From the NCBI GenBank assembly GCA_964637705.1, contig CAZWVM010000184.1, positions 1 through 7,038 of the forward strand: 7,038 nucleotides of DNA. Direction: 5' to 3'. Under the pieces are notes generated by a model that was not told where the DNA came from, made no database searches, and saw only the letters and a list, made by a program, of their open reading frames with translations. This document shows, piece by piece, positions 1-5,927 of this stretch (its first letter is position 1; every line of letters begins with the position of its first letter). A program made the position numbers and the translations under genes. Source of the DNA: CAZWVM01 sp964637705. Lineage in GTDB: Bacteria > UBA8481.

Positions 1-723
1 GACCAGTCCCTGACCACCAAGGTGATGCGCCTCGTCAATTCCTCGTTCTACGGCTACGCGGGCAAGATCAAGGACCTTCAGCAGGCGGTGGTGATCCTTG
101 GTTTCGACACCATCAAGTCCGTCGCGCTCTCGGCGACGGTCTTCAGCGCCTTCTCGTCGAAGAACCGCGCGGAGTTCGACCGCGAGGCCTTCTGGCGCCA
201 TTCCATCGCGACCGCCGTCGCGGCGCGGAGACTGGCCCAGGAGACGCGGCAATCCGCCGTCGAGGAGGCTTTCGTGGCGGGGATCCTGCACGACGTCGGG
301 AAGGTGGTTCTCGACGAGTACGCCCCCGATCTCTTCGATGCCGTCATTCGGCGTGTCCGGGAGAAGGACGAACTCATCTACGAGGCGGAGCGCGCCGAGT
401 TGGGATTCTCTCACGCCCAGATCGGGCGCTGGCTGGCGGCGAAGTGGGCCCTGCCGGCGGACTTCGTCGACGTGATCTTCTACCATCACCAGCCCGGCAA
501 CGCACAGAAGGCTCCCCACCTCACGGCGCTCGTGCATGTCGGCGACATCCTGGCGCGCACCCTCAAGCTCGGTTCGGGCGGCGACAACAGGGTTCCTCCC
601 CTGGACCCGACCGCGTGGACGATTCTCGGGTTGCAGGAGGATGCCCTGAAGCGGGTACTGGCTGAACTGCCGGCCGACTTCGCGAAGGCGGATCTCTTCG
701 TCCAGATGGCCAAGTCGGAGTAG
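1..723 (+). CDS. HDOD-domain protein (5' end outside the window)
   Basis: The frame is open from the first base (Asp-Gln-Ser-Leu-Thr...), so the true start lies upstream; 240 residues are visible, ending at TAG. The visible part matches the HDOD family (HD-related output domain), a regulatory relative of HD phosphohydrolases found in signalling proteins. Seen: the family-typical opening with Leu-Thr-x-Lys-Val-x-Arg-Leu-x-Asn-Ser-x-Phe-Tyr-Gly, a Leu-Gly-Phe-Asp-Thr-Ile-Lys turn, FWRHS, an intact HD motif (GILHDVGK, encoded at about 280-303), FSHAQIGRWLA, and a YHHQP motif near 481-495. Many HDOD proteins have lost metal ligands; here the HD pair and several downstream histidines remain, so weak catalysis cannot be excluded, but a scaffold or output role is more usual. 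Any receiver or other N-terminal domain would be off the window. The next gene starts 5 bp downstream, which suggests co-transcription with the phosphatase. Confidence 0.88.
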   Translation, partial: DQSLTTKVMRLVNSSFYGYAGKIKDLQQAVVILGFDTIKSVALSATVFSAFSSKNRAEFDREAFWRHSIATAVAARRLAQETRQSAVEEAFVAGILHDVGKVVLDEYAPDLFDAVIRRVREKDELIYEAERAELGFSHAQIGRWLAAKWALPADFVDVIFYHHQPGNAQKAPHLTALVHVGDILARTLKLGSGGDNRVPPLDPTAWTILGLQEDALKRVLAELPADFAKADLFVQMAKSE

Positions 724-728
724 CGAGC

Positions 729-2429
729 GTGTTCTCCTTCGCTCTCGACCGCGATGAACGCGGCCTGGTGGCCCGCGTCGTCGAGCGCTCCGGGGCCACG
801 GGAGCCCTGTGGTACGCCTCCGGCGACAGCCTCGTCAGCTGTCTCCTCGCCGCCCCCGTGACACGATCTCAAATCGACGAGAACGCCTTCGCCCTCCTGG
901 ACGTCCTGAGGCACCGTCACGGTCTTTCCCACGTTCCGGATTTTCCCGACGTGGACCTCGACGAATCGGCGCAGTTCATGGACGACGTCGCGCCTCCGGC
1001 ATGGACCGCGGTTCGTCCCTGCGTCGTGGGAGGCTCGTGCGTCGGCGGATTGCTCCTCTTCTCGTCGAGAGAACCCTCGATGGAGGCGCAGGGAGGCCTG
1101 GACGAGGCGGCCGACGCCCTCGCTGTGGCGCTGCAGATCCGGCGGCTCGAACGGCGGCTCGACACCGCCTCCGACCGGTTTCTCGAGATCGCCGAGATCG
1201 GGAGAATTTTCGCCGACGTCGGAGAGCCCCTGCGCACGATCAGCCGCATCCTGGAACTGGCGGTGAGATTCTCGGGCGCCGAAACGGGAGCGATCGTGCA
1301 GGCCCTGTCCGGCGGCGCGATGACCGCCACGGGTATGAAGATGGAGACGATCGCGGCGATCCGTCTGCGCGACGGTCTCTCGGTATTGGACCGGGTGATG
1401 TCCGCCGAGGGGAACGATCCTCTCGTCATGTTCGGCGAGGAGCTCGCGGCGCGACTTGATCTCGCCTCCTCCACCCTCGTCATCGAATCCCTCGCGGCCT
1501 ACCCGCTGGTTCACGAAACGAAGCGCTATGGCGTTCTCGTCCTCTTGAACATCGCGCCCGAACTCATGCCGGATCCCTCTTTCCTCGCCACGCTGGAGAC
1601 CGTCTCGCGTCTCGCGGCGGCGGCCCTGACGACGGAGGAGCGCCAGGCGGAGCGGTTGGAGCAGGAGAGGACGAAGAAGGAGTTGAGCGCGGCGCGCACG
1701 ATCCAGCAGAGTCTCCTGCCCCGCAACCTTCCGGCGATGGAGGGGTTGCGGCTGGAGGGGCTCTGGCATCCGTCCCTGTCGGTGGGCGGCGATTATTACG
1801 ACATCTTCCGGCTCGACGAGCGGCGCGTGGCGGTCGTGATCGCGGACGTGAGCGGCAAGGGAATCCCGGCGGGCCTCCTGATGGCGCTTTCGCGGGCCTA
1901 CCTTCGCGTCATCGCGCCCCAGCACCCGGATTCGCCGGCGCAAACCCTGGCGCACCTGAACGACCTCCTGTGCGGGGAAATCGCCTCGAACAAGTTCATC
2001 ACCGCGAACTACATCGTGCTCGATGTCGCGGCGCGAAAAGGCCGCCTCGCCAACGCGGGACACCACGAACCGGTGATGATCGGCGCGGACGGGAAGCCCC
2101 GCGTGCTGGAGACGCCCTCCTCGGGGGGAGGATTGCCCCTGGGCATCCAGCGCGGATGCCGCTACGACGAGGTGGACTTCTCGATGGAGGAGGGAGCCGC
2201 GGTCGTTCTCTACACGGACGGCCTGATCGAGGCGCGAGACGATGCGAGCGGCATGATCGGCATGCAGGGACTTCTCGGCATGCTCGAGGGAGCGCAACGG
2301 AACGCGCCGCGCGATCTCCTGGAGATGCTCTGGCGCAGAACGCTCGAGTTTTCGGGCGCGCCCGACGACGATTGGACCGCCGTGGCGCTGCGCTTCGATG
2401 AGCCGGCTCCGGTTTCTCCGGCCCGCTAG
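729..2429 (+). CDS. RsbU-like SpoIIE/PP2C serine phosphatase with GAF-like sensor region
   Basis: A 566-residue protein. Such enzymes dephosphorylate the phosphoserine of a STAS anti-sigma antagonist and so switch on partner-switching signalling. Residues 1-140 are an unassigned N-terminal sensor-like region. Residues about 145-300 look like a GAF domain. Residues about 301-330 form a charged helix (TTEERQAERLEQERTKKELS) leading into AARTIQQSLLP, the usual linker of this family. The PP2C domain follows, with GGDYYD (353-358), IADVSGKG (371-378), NAGHHEP (442-448), LYTDGLIEA (494-502) and DDDWTAVAL (546-554). Metal-binding aspartates are expected at D355 (with D358), D373, D497 and the D546-D548 cluster, and all are present, so it should be active. 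No signal peptide or membrane segment is seen, so it is likely cytosolic. The start is GTG at 729, with GGAG at 717-720 eight bases upstream inside the previous gene. The STAS gene downstream is the obvious substrate candidate (inference). Confidence 0.9.
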   Translation: MFSFALDRDERGLVARVVERSGATGALWYASGDSLVSCLLAAPVTRSQIDENAFALLDVLRHRHGLSHVPDFPDVDLDESAQFMDDVAPPAWTAVRPCVVGGSCVGGLLLFSSREPSMEAQGGLDEAADALAVALQIRRLERRLDTASDRFLEIAEIGRIFADVGEPLRTISRILELAVRFSGAETGAIVQALSGGAMTATGMKMETIAAIRLRDGLSVLDRVMSAEGNDPLVMFGEELAARLDLASSTLVIESLAAYPLVHETKRYGVLVLLNIAPELMPDPSFLATLETVSRLAAAALTTEERQAERLEQERTKKELSAARTIQQSLLPRNLPAMEGLRLEGLWHPSLSVGGDYYDIFRLDERRVAVVIADVSGKGIPAGLLMALSRAYLRVIAPQHPDSPAQTLAHLNDLLCGEIASNKFITANYIVLDVAARKGRLANAGHHEPVMIGADGKPRVLETPSSGGGLPLGIQRGCRYDEVDFSMEEGAAVVLYTDGLIEARDDASGMIGMQGLLGMLEGAQRNAPRDLLEMLWRRTLEFSGAPDDDWTAVALRFDEPAPVSPAR

Positions 2430-2465
2430 ACCCCGCTCCTCCTTTCCCAGCTCCGGTTTTTTCTC

Positions 2466-2495
2466 TTGCCAACGCGAAGAGGCGAGGGATAGATT
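2466..2495 (+). promoter_or_regulatory. weak candidate promoter before the STAS gene
   Basis: TTGCCA at 2466-2471 (5 of 6 to the sigma70 -35) is followed after 18 bp by TAGATT at 2490-2495 (4 of 6 to the -10). A start expected near 2502 would fall right at the ribosome binding site at 2503-2508, leaving almost no leader, which argues against it. The STAS gene may simply be read from the upstream genes. Confidence 0.2.
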
Positions 2496-2513
2496 GAAAA
2501 GCGAGGAGATTCC

Positions 2514-2816
2514 ATGGAAATATCGACTCGGAAGGATGGAACGGACGTCACGGTCGTTCTGAAGGGAGATCTCGACGTCTATTCCGCGTCCGCGGCCGAG
2601 GAGGCCTTGAAGGCGGCGATGACGACGGCAAGCCGCGTCATCGTGGATCTCTCGGAGGTGCCTTTCGCTGATTCGTCGGGTCTTGGAGGCTTGATTTCAG
2701 CCTACAAGGCGGCAAAGGACCAGGGGAAGGAAGTGCGGCTGAGAAAGCCGACACCGATTGTGTCCGAGATCCTCACGATCACGCGGATGAAGCGCTTCTT
2801 TCCGGTCGACGAGTAG
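2514..2816 (+). CDS. STAS-domain anti-sigma-factor antagonist (RsbV/SpoIIAA-like)
   Basis: A 100-residue single STAS domain, the usual length for this family. These proteins bind an RsbW/SpoIIAB-type kinase when unphosphorylated, freeing its sigma factor or other target, and are inactivated by phosphorylation on a conserved serine. Visible elements: an N-terminal beta strand with VTVVLKGDLDVYSA (residues 12-25), a VIVDLSEVPFADSSGLGGL core (42-60), and a C-terminal strand and helix. The DSSG motif is at 53-56; by alignment with SpoIIAA the phosphorylated residue should be S55. The start is ATG 2514, with GAGGAG at 2503-2508 five bases upstream. It lies 84 bp after the phosphatase gene, which suggests enzyme and substrate, but no kinase gene is present here. 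A tRNA gene follows after 20 bp. The true output (a sigma factor or a diguanylate-cyclase-type effector) cannot be told. Confidence 0.9.
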   Translation: MEISTRKDGTDVTVVLKGDLDVYSASAAEEALKAAMTTASRVIVDLSEVPFADSSGLGGLISAYKAAKDQGKEVRLRKPTPIVSEILTITRMKRFFPVDE

Positions 2817-2836
2817 GGATCGAGTCGAGGAAAATC

Positions 2837-2910
2837 GCCCACGTAGCTCAGACGGTCAGAGTGCGTCCTTGGTAAGGACGAGGTCATCGGTTCAACTCCG
2901 ATCGTGGGCT
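2837..2910 (+). tRNA. trnT: tRNA-Thr (anticodon GGU)
   Basis: A full cloverleaf can be drawn. The acceptor stem is GCCCACG (2837-2843) with CGTGGGC (2903-2909), seven perfect pairs. The D arm is closed by GCTC with GAGT. The anticodon stem is CGTCC (2864-2868) with GGACG (2876-2880), around the loop TTGGTAA with anticodon GGT at 2871-2873. The T arm is ATCGG/CCGAT around TTCAACT. The discriminator is T2910; CCA is not encoded and must be added by nucleotidyltransferase. It begins 20 bp after the STAS stop codon with no convincing promoter in the gap, so it may be processed from a transcript shared with the signalling genes. Confidence 0.95.
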
Positions 2911-2936
2911 TAATTCAAAAAAATGCAAAATGGGCA

Positions 2937-2964
2937 TTGACTTGCCGTTGACCCTGTGCATAAT
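2937..2964 (+). promoter_or_regulatory. candidate sigma70-type promoter for the rpmG-rpoB cluster
   Basis: TTGACT at 2937-2942 (5 of 6) and CATAAT at 2959-2964 (5 of 6) are separated by 16 bp, in an AT-rich island that contrasts sharply with the GC-rich surroundings. Transcription would start near 2971, giving a leader of roughly 90 nt before the L33 GTG codon. The -35 box is framed by GGCA (2933-2936) and TGCC (2943-2946), a small inverted repeat. The position just behind tRNA-Thr and ahead of rpmG fits the main promoter of the cluster. Confidence 0.6.
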
Positions 2965-2997
2965 TTTTCACTTCGCCCAATACACACATCATTGCAC

Positions 2998-3028
2998 TTG
3001 ACAATGGGGTTGTACGAGTGCGTACGGC
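2998..3028 (+). promoter_or_regulatory. possible second promoter or leader hairpin region
   Basis: A perfect TTGACA lies at 2998-3003, but the sequence 16-19 bp on (GCGTACGGC) is a poor -10 element. The same stretch has GTACG (3012-3016) and CGTAC (3021-3025), a 5-bp hairpin with loop AGTG in the transcript from the upstream promoter. It could be a second start, a leader structure, or chance. Confidence 0.25.
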
Positions 3029-3058
3029 GCGGACAAAGAGGAAGCGAGGAGAGCTGAC

Positions 3059-3208
3059 GTGCAGGAGATCATCACCCTGGCTTGCGAGGAATGCAAGCGG
3101 CGGAACTACACGACGAAGCGCACCAAGCGGCCGAACCAGGAGCGACTGGCGCTGAAGAAGTACTGCAAGTTCGACCGCAAGCGCACGGTGCACAAAGAGA
3201 CGAAGTGA
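3059..3208 (+). CDS. rpmG: 50S ribosomal protein L33, three-cysteine form
   Basis: A 49-codon gene starting at GTG 3059, with AGGAG at 3047-3051 seven bases upstream, and ending at TGA 3206-3208. The translation shows L33 throughout: ITLACEECKRRNYTT (5-19), a basic KRTKRPNQERLALKKYC stretch, and the end RTVHKETK. L33 binds 23S rRNA near the E site of the large subunit. Zinc-binding L33 has two CxxC pairs; here the first (C9, C12) is whole, but the second reads C36-K-F-D39, so one ligand is replaced by aspartate. Asp can coordinate zinc, or the site may be partly lost as in cysteine-free L33 paralogues. tRNA-Trp begins 10 bp downstream. Confidence 0.93.
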   Translation: MQEIITLACEECKRRNYTTKRTKRPNQERLALKKYCKFDRKRTVHKETK

Positions 3209-3218
3209 GCCGTAGCAG

Positions 3219-3291
3219 AGGGCTGTAGCTCAATTGGTAGAGCACCGGTCTCCAAAACCGGGGGCTGAGAGTTCGAGTCTCTCCGGCCCTG
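3219..3291 (+). tRNA. trnW: tRNA-Trp (anticodon CCA)
   Basis: The cloverleaf is complete. The acceptor stem is AGGGCTG (3219-3225) with CGGCCCT (3284-3290), with one U-G pair. The D stem is GCTC/GAGC. The anticodon stem is CCGGT (3245-3249) with ACCGG (3257-3261), around CTCCAAA with anticodon CCA at 3252-3254. The T stem is GAGAG/CTCTC around TTCGAGT. The discriminator is G3291, as expected for Trp, and no 3' CCA is encoded. It sits between rpmG and secE (gaps of 10 and 40 bp), so it is probably cut from the polycistronic mRNA. Confidence 0.96.
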
Positions 3292-3331
3292 CGCGCGGAG
3301 GCACGGGAGCCCGGAACGGAACGAGGAGACG

Positions 3332-3544
3332 ATGAGGGAGTTCATTGCGAAGACGGGGAAGTACTTCTCCGAGGTCTGGGGCGAGGTCAAGCCCGCCGAG
3401 GGCAAGGTGTCCTGGCCGTCGGCCGAGGATGTCAAGGGATCGACTCTCGTCGTGATCGTCACGGTGGGGATCCTGGCCGTCTACCTCGGATCGATCGACG
3501 TCCTCGTCGGGTATGTGGTGTCATGGCTGCTGGGAGTCGGATGA
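3332..3544 (+). CDS. secE: protein translocase subunit SecE
   Basis: A 70-residue single-span SecE, the short form usual outside enterobacteria. It clamps SecY in the inner-membrane SecYEG channel. Residues 1-35 form the cytosolic amphipathic region with the typical EVKPAEGKVSWPS (18-30, conserved WPS at 28-30). Residues about 38-67 are one membrane-spanning helix (STLVVIVTVGILAVYL onward). The start is ATG 3332, with AGGAG at 3324-3328 a short 3 bases upstream. Its stop codon overlaps the nusG start as ATGA, consistent with coupled translation of the two genes. Confidence 0.95.
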   Translation: MREFIAKTGKYFSEVWGEVKPAEGKVSWPSAEDVKGSTLVVIVTVGILAVYLGSIDVLVGYVVSWLLGVG

Positions 3545-4179
3545 GCGTGATGGAAGAGACGATCAAGACGGACGTAACGGCGACGGAGCCCGTAACCGCC
3601 CCGGCGGCACCGACCGACGCCACTCCGTCGGGGGGGCGCAAGCAGTGGTACGTGGTGCACACCCAGTCAGGCTTCGAGAACAAGGTCCAGGCCAACCTCG
3701 AGAAGCGCATCAAGACTCTCGGTTACCAGGACAAGGTCTTCCGCATCCTCATCCCGACGGAGGAAGTCGCGGAGATGCGCGACGGGAAGCGCAAGATCAC
3801 GAAGCGGAAGTTCTTCCCGGGTTACGTGCTCGTGGAAATGGAAGAGGGCAACAAGGACGCGGCCCACGTGATCCGCAATACGCCGGGCGTCACCAACTTC
3901 GTCGGGGCGGACGGTCCTCAGGCCCTGCGCGAAGAGGAGATCCGCCACATCCTGAAGCAGATGGGGATGATCGGCGAGGTGGACACGAAGCCGAAGGTGA
4001 AACCGAAGCTGGAGCTGGAGGTCGGGGAATCGGTCCGGATCACGGACGGCCCGTTCCGCGACTTCGTGGGCATGGTCGAGGAGGTCAACCCGGAGCGCGG
4101 CAAGCTCAAGGTGATGGTGACGATCTTCGGCCGCAGCGCGCCCGTGGAACTGGAATTCCTCCAGGTCGCGAAACTGTGA
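3541..4179 (+). CDS. nusG: transcription termination/antitermination protein NusG
   Basis: NusG binds the RNA polymerase clamp, stimulates elongation, and links polymerase to Rho or ribosomal S10. From ATG 3541 it has 212 residues. Residues 1-34 are a Thr/Pro/Ala-rich, probably disordered extension. The NGN domain covers about 35-145 (KQWYVVHTQSGFENKVQANL, then RKFFPGYVLVEM and TPGVTNFVG). The KOW domain covers about 160-212 (VGESVRITDGPFRDFVGMVEEVN, IFGRSAPVELEF). ATG 3541 overlaps the secE stop (ATGA) and has GGGAG at 3532-3536. An in-frame ATG at 3523 would add six residues but lies deeper in secE, and an ATG at 3550 is also possible. E. coli NusG is about 181 residues, so the extra length is the N-terminal extension. 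Confidence 0.95.
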   Translation: MSVMEETIKTDVTATEPVTAPAAPTDATPSGGRKQWYVVHTQSGFENKVQANLEKRIKTLGYQDKVFRILIPTEEVAEMRDGKRKITKRKFFPGYVLVEMEEGNKDAAHVIRNTPGVTNFVGADGPQALREEEIRHILKQMGMIGEVDTKPKVKPKLELEVGESVRITDGPFRDFVGMVEEVNPERGKLKVMVTIFGRSAPVELEFLQVAKL

Positions 4180-4198
4180 CCGGAACGGAGCATAAGCG

Positions 4199-4618
4199 AT
4201 GAAGAAACTGATGACGCAGATCAAGCTGCAGATCCCGGCGGGGAAGGCCAACCCGGCCCCGCCCGTCGGCCCCGCGCTGGGCCAGCACGGCGTGAACATC
4301 ATGGGGTTCTGCAAGGAGTTCAACGCGCGCACGCAGAAGGAAGGCGACACGATCATTCCGGTCGTCATCAGCGTCTACGCCGACCGCTCCTTCGACTTCA
4401 TCCTCAAGACCCCGCCCGCCTCGGTCCTATTGAAGAAGGCGGCGAAGCTGGAGAAGGGATCGGGGGAGCCGAACAAGAACAAGGTCGGCGTGGTGACGAA
4501 GAAGCAGGTCGAGGAGATCGCGAAGCAGAAGATGGTGGACCTGAACGCGAACACGATCGAGGCGGCGATGAAGATCGTGGAAGGCACCGCGCGGTCCATG
4601 GGAATCGAGGTCAAGTGA
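4199..4618 (+). CDS. rplK: 50S ribosomal protein L11
   Basis: A 139-residue L11, close to the usual 141. It binds the GTPase-associated region of 23S rRNA beside the L10-L12 stalk. The signature is clear: the N-terminal domain has QIKLQIPAGKANPAPPVGPALGQHGVNIMGFCKEFN (7-42), and the C-terminal rRNA-binding domain has KTPPASVLLKKAA and the final GTARSMGIEVK. The start is ATG 4199, with GGAG at 4187-4190 eight bases upstream. It follows nusG after 19 bp, and rplA starts one base after its stop, the classic rplKA pair. In E. coli L1 represses this pair through the rplK leader; no L1 site can be recognised in the 19-bp gap. Confidence 0.97.
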   Translation: MKKLMTQIKLQIPAGKANPAPPVGPALGQHGVNIMGFCKEFNARTQKEGDTIIPVVISVYADRSFDFILKTPPASVLLKKAAKLEKGSGEPNKNKVGVVTKKQVEEIAKQKMVDLNANTIEAAMKIVEGTARSMGIEVK

Positions 4619-4619
4619 G

Positions 4620-5333
4620 ATGAGGACGAGCAAGCGATACCGCTCGGCGCGCGAACTCGTGGCGAAGGCCCGCGCCGAGAAGCCCACGCTTCCCCTGGAG
4701 GAGGCGCTGGACCTGGTGAAGAAGGCGGCCGCCGCGAAATTCGACGAGACGGTCGACATGTCGATCCGCCTGGGCATCGACGCCTCCAAGTCGGACCAGG
4801 GCGTGCGCGGCACGGTCTCCCTTCCCAACGGAACGGGCAAGAGCATCCGTGTTGCGGTCTTCGCCCAGGGCGAGAAGCTCAAGGAGGCCGAGGCGGCGGG
4901 CGCGGAGACGACCGGAGCCGCGGAACTCGTGGCGAAGGTGCAGGGCGGTTGGTGCGACTTCGACATCGCGATCGCGACGCCCGACATGATGAAGGACGTT
5001 GGCAAGCTCGGCAAGATTCTCGGGCCTCGCGGCCTCATGCCCAATCCCAAGACCGGCACGGTCACCTTCGACGTGGCCAAGGCCGTGAAGGAATTCAAGG
5101 CGGGCAAGGTCGAGTATCGCAACGACAAGGCCGGCAATGTCCACGTTCCGATCGGGAAGGCTTCCTTCCCGGCGCCGGCCCTGGCGGAGAACGCCCGTGC
5201 CGCCCTCGCCGCGATCCAGCGGGCCCGCCCCGCGGCCGCGAAGGGCACTTACATCCGCAGCGTCACTCTCTCGTCCACGATGGGCCCGGGCGTGCGCGTC
5301 GATGCGGCGAGCTTGAAGGAATCCGGGAGATAG
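4620..5333 (+). CDS. rplA: 50S ribosomal protein L1
   Basis: A 237-residue L1, normal to slightly long. It forms the mobile L1 stalk of the large subunit, moves deacylated tRNA at the E site, and represses its own mRNA in E. coli. Seen: KRYRSARELVAKA (5-17), YPLEEA-like LPLEEALDLVKKAA (24-37), FDETVDMSIRLGID (41-54), the signature GPRGLMPNPKTGTV (135-148), and AVKEFKAGKVEYRNDKAGNVHVPIGKASF. The start is ATG 4620, one base after the rplK stop, with GAGG at 4607-4610. The stop is only 4 bp ahead of rplJ. Confidence 0.97.
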   Translation: MRTSKRYRSARELVAKARAEKPTLPLEEALDLVKKAAAAKFDETVDMSIRLGIDASKSDQGVRGTVSLPNGTGKSIRVAVFAQGEKLKEAEAAGAETTGAAELVAKVQGGWCDFDIAIATPDMMKDVGKLGKILGPRGLMPNPKTGTVTFDVAKAVKEFKAGKVEYRNDKAGNVHVPIGKASFPAPALAENARAALAAIQRARPAAAKGTYIRSVTLSSTMGPGVRVDAASLKESGR

Positions 5334-5337
5334 AACG

Positions 5338-5883
5338 ATGGTGAAACCGGCGAAGGTCGAAACGGTCAAAGGAATCCGGGCGGACTACGAGTCCGTGGCG
5401 AAGTCGGGAGGCATGCTGGTCTTCGCGCAGTTCGACGGCGTGACGGTGGCGCAGATGTCCAAGCTCCGCCGCAACCTCGGCGCCAAGAGCGTGAAGCTGC
5501 GCGTTTTGAAGAACACCCTGCTCAGGAAGGCTCTCGAGGAGAGCGGCGTGACGGGCGCGGAATCGTATCTCAAGGGTACGACGGCCGTGGCCTTCTCGCC
5601 CGACGAGGTCTCGGCCCCCAAGGTCCTGGCCGCGTTCGCGAAGGAGATCGAGGCCTTGAAGAAGGCCTCCAAACTGGTCATCAAGGGCGGAGTCCTGGAA
5701 GGCAAAGCGGTCACGGCGAAGGAGGTCGCGGTGTTGGCGACCCTGCCGAGCCGCGAGGAAGTCATGGCCACGCTTCTGGCGCTGATCAACACGCCGGCCG
5801 TGAACCTCCTCCGCCTCATCAAGGAACCGGCCTGCCGCGCTGCTCGCGTCATCAAGGCGGCGGGGGAGAAGAAGGGCGCGTAG
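5338..5883 (+). CDS. rplJ: 50S ribosomal protein L10
   Basis: A 181-residue L10, the base of the L12 stalk. Residues 1-130 form the rRNA-binding domain (KVETVKGIRADYESVAKSGGMLVFAQFDGVTVAQMSKLRRNL; LRVLKNTLLRKAL at 54-66; YLKGTTAVAF). The C-terminal helix (about 138-181, EEVMATLLALINTPAVNLLRLIKEP) carries L12 dimers. The start is ATG 5338, with GGGAG at 5325-5329. The gap to rplA is just 4 bp, so the long L10-binding leader known from E. coli cannot lie between the two genes. The last codons are part of a 10-bp hairpin that puts the stop codon in the loop and closing pair. Confidence 0.96.
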   Translation: MVKPAKVETVKGIRADYESVAKSGGMLVFAQFDGVTVAQMSKLRRNLGAKSVKLRVLKNTLLRKALEESGVTGAESYLKGTTAVAFSPDEVSAPKVLAAFAKEIEALKKASKLVIKGGVLEGKAVTAKEVAVLATLPSREEVMATLLALINTPAVNLLRLIKEPACRAARVIKAAGEKKGA

Positions 5884-5892
5884 CCCTTCTTC
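5868..5892 (+). promoter_or_regulatory. perfect 10-bp RNA hairpin across the rplJ stop codon
   Basis: GAAGAAGGGC (5868-5877) pairs perfectly with GCCCTTCTTC (5883-5892) around the loop GCGTA (5878-5882). The TAG stop occupies the loop end and first closing base. There is no T tract behind it, so it is not an intrinsic terminator. It lies 23 nt before the strong rplL ribosome binding site and may affect mRNA decay, processing, or ribosome re-initiation, where L12 output must exceed L10 severalfold. Confidence 0.6.
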
Positions 5893-5927
5893 AGGGAATC
5901 GAACGGGAAACGTTTAAGGAGGACACG

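Noticed and set aside
486..2297. A 603-codon open frame on the - strand opposite the phosphatase gene
   Set aside because: It is rich in Arg, Gly and His with no recognisable domain, and lies wholly opposite a well-supported gene. Long antisense frames are common in GC-rich DNA.
2400..2462. Possible terminator after the phosphatase gene (six T's at 2457-2462)
   Set aside because: The CTCCGG just before the T's has no good partner upstream; only small CCGG self-pairings exist farther away, so no proper stem abuts the T run.
2915..2938. AATGC/GCATT inverted repeat with an A run after tRNA-Thr, as a terminator
   Set aside because: The arms are only five bases with a seven-base gap, and the homopolymer is A rather than T on the transcribed strand, on the wrong side for + strand termination.
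3523..3540. Upstream ATG for nusG at 3523
   Set aside because: It lies inside secE and adds only six residues, while ATG 3541 forms the usual ATGA overlap and has GGGAG in front.
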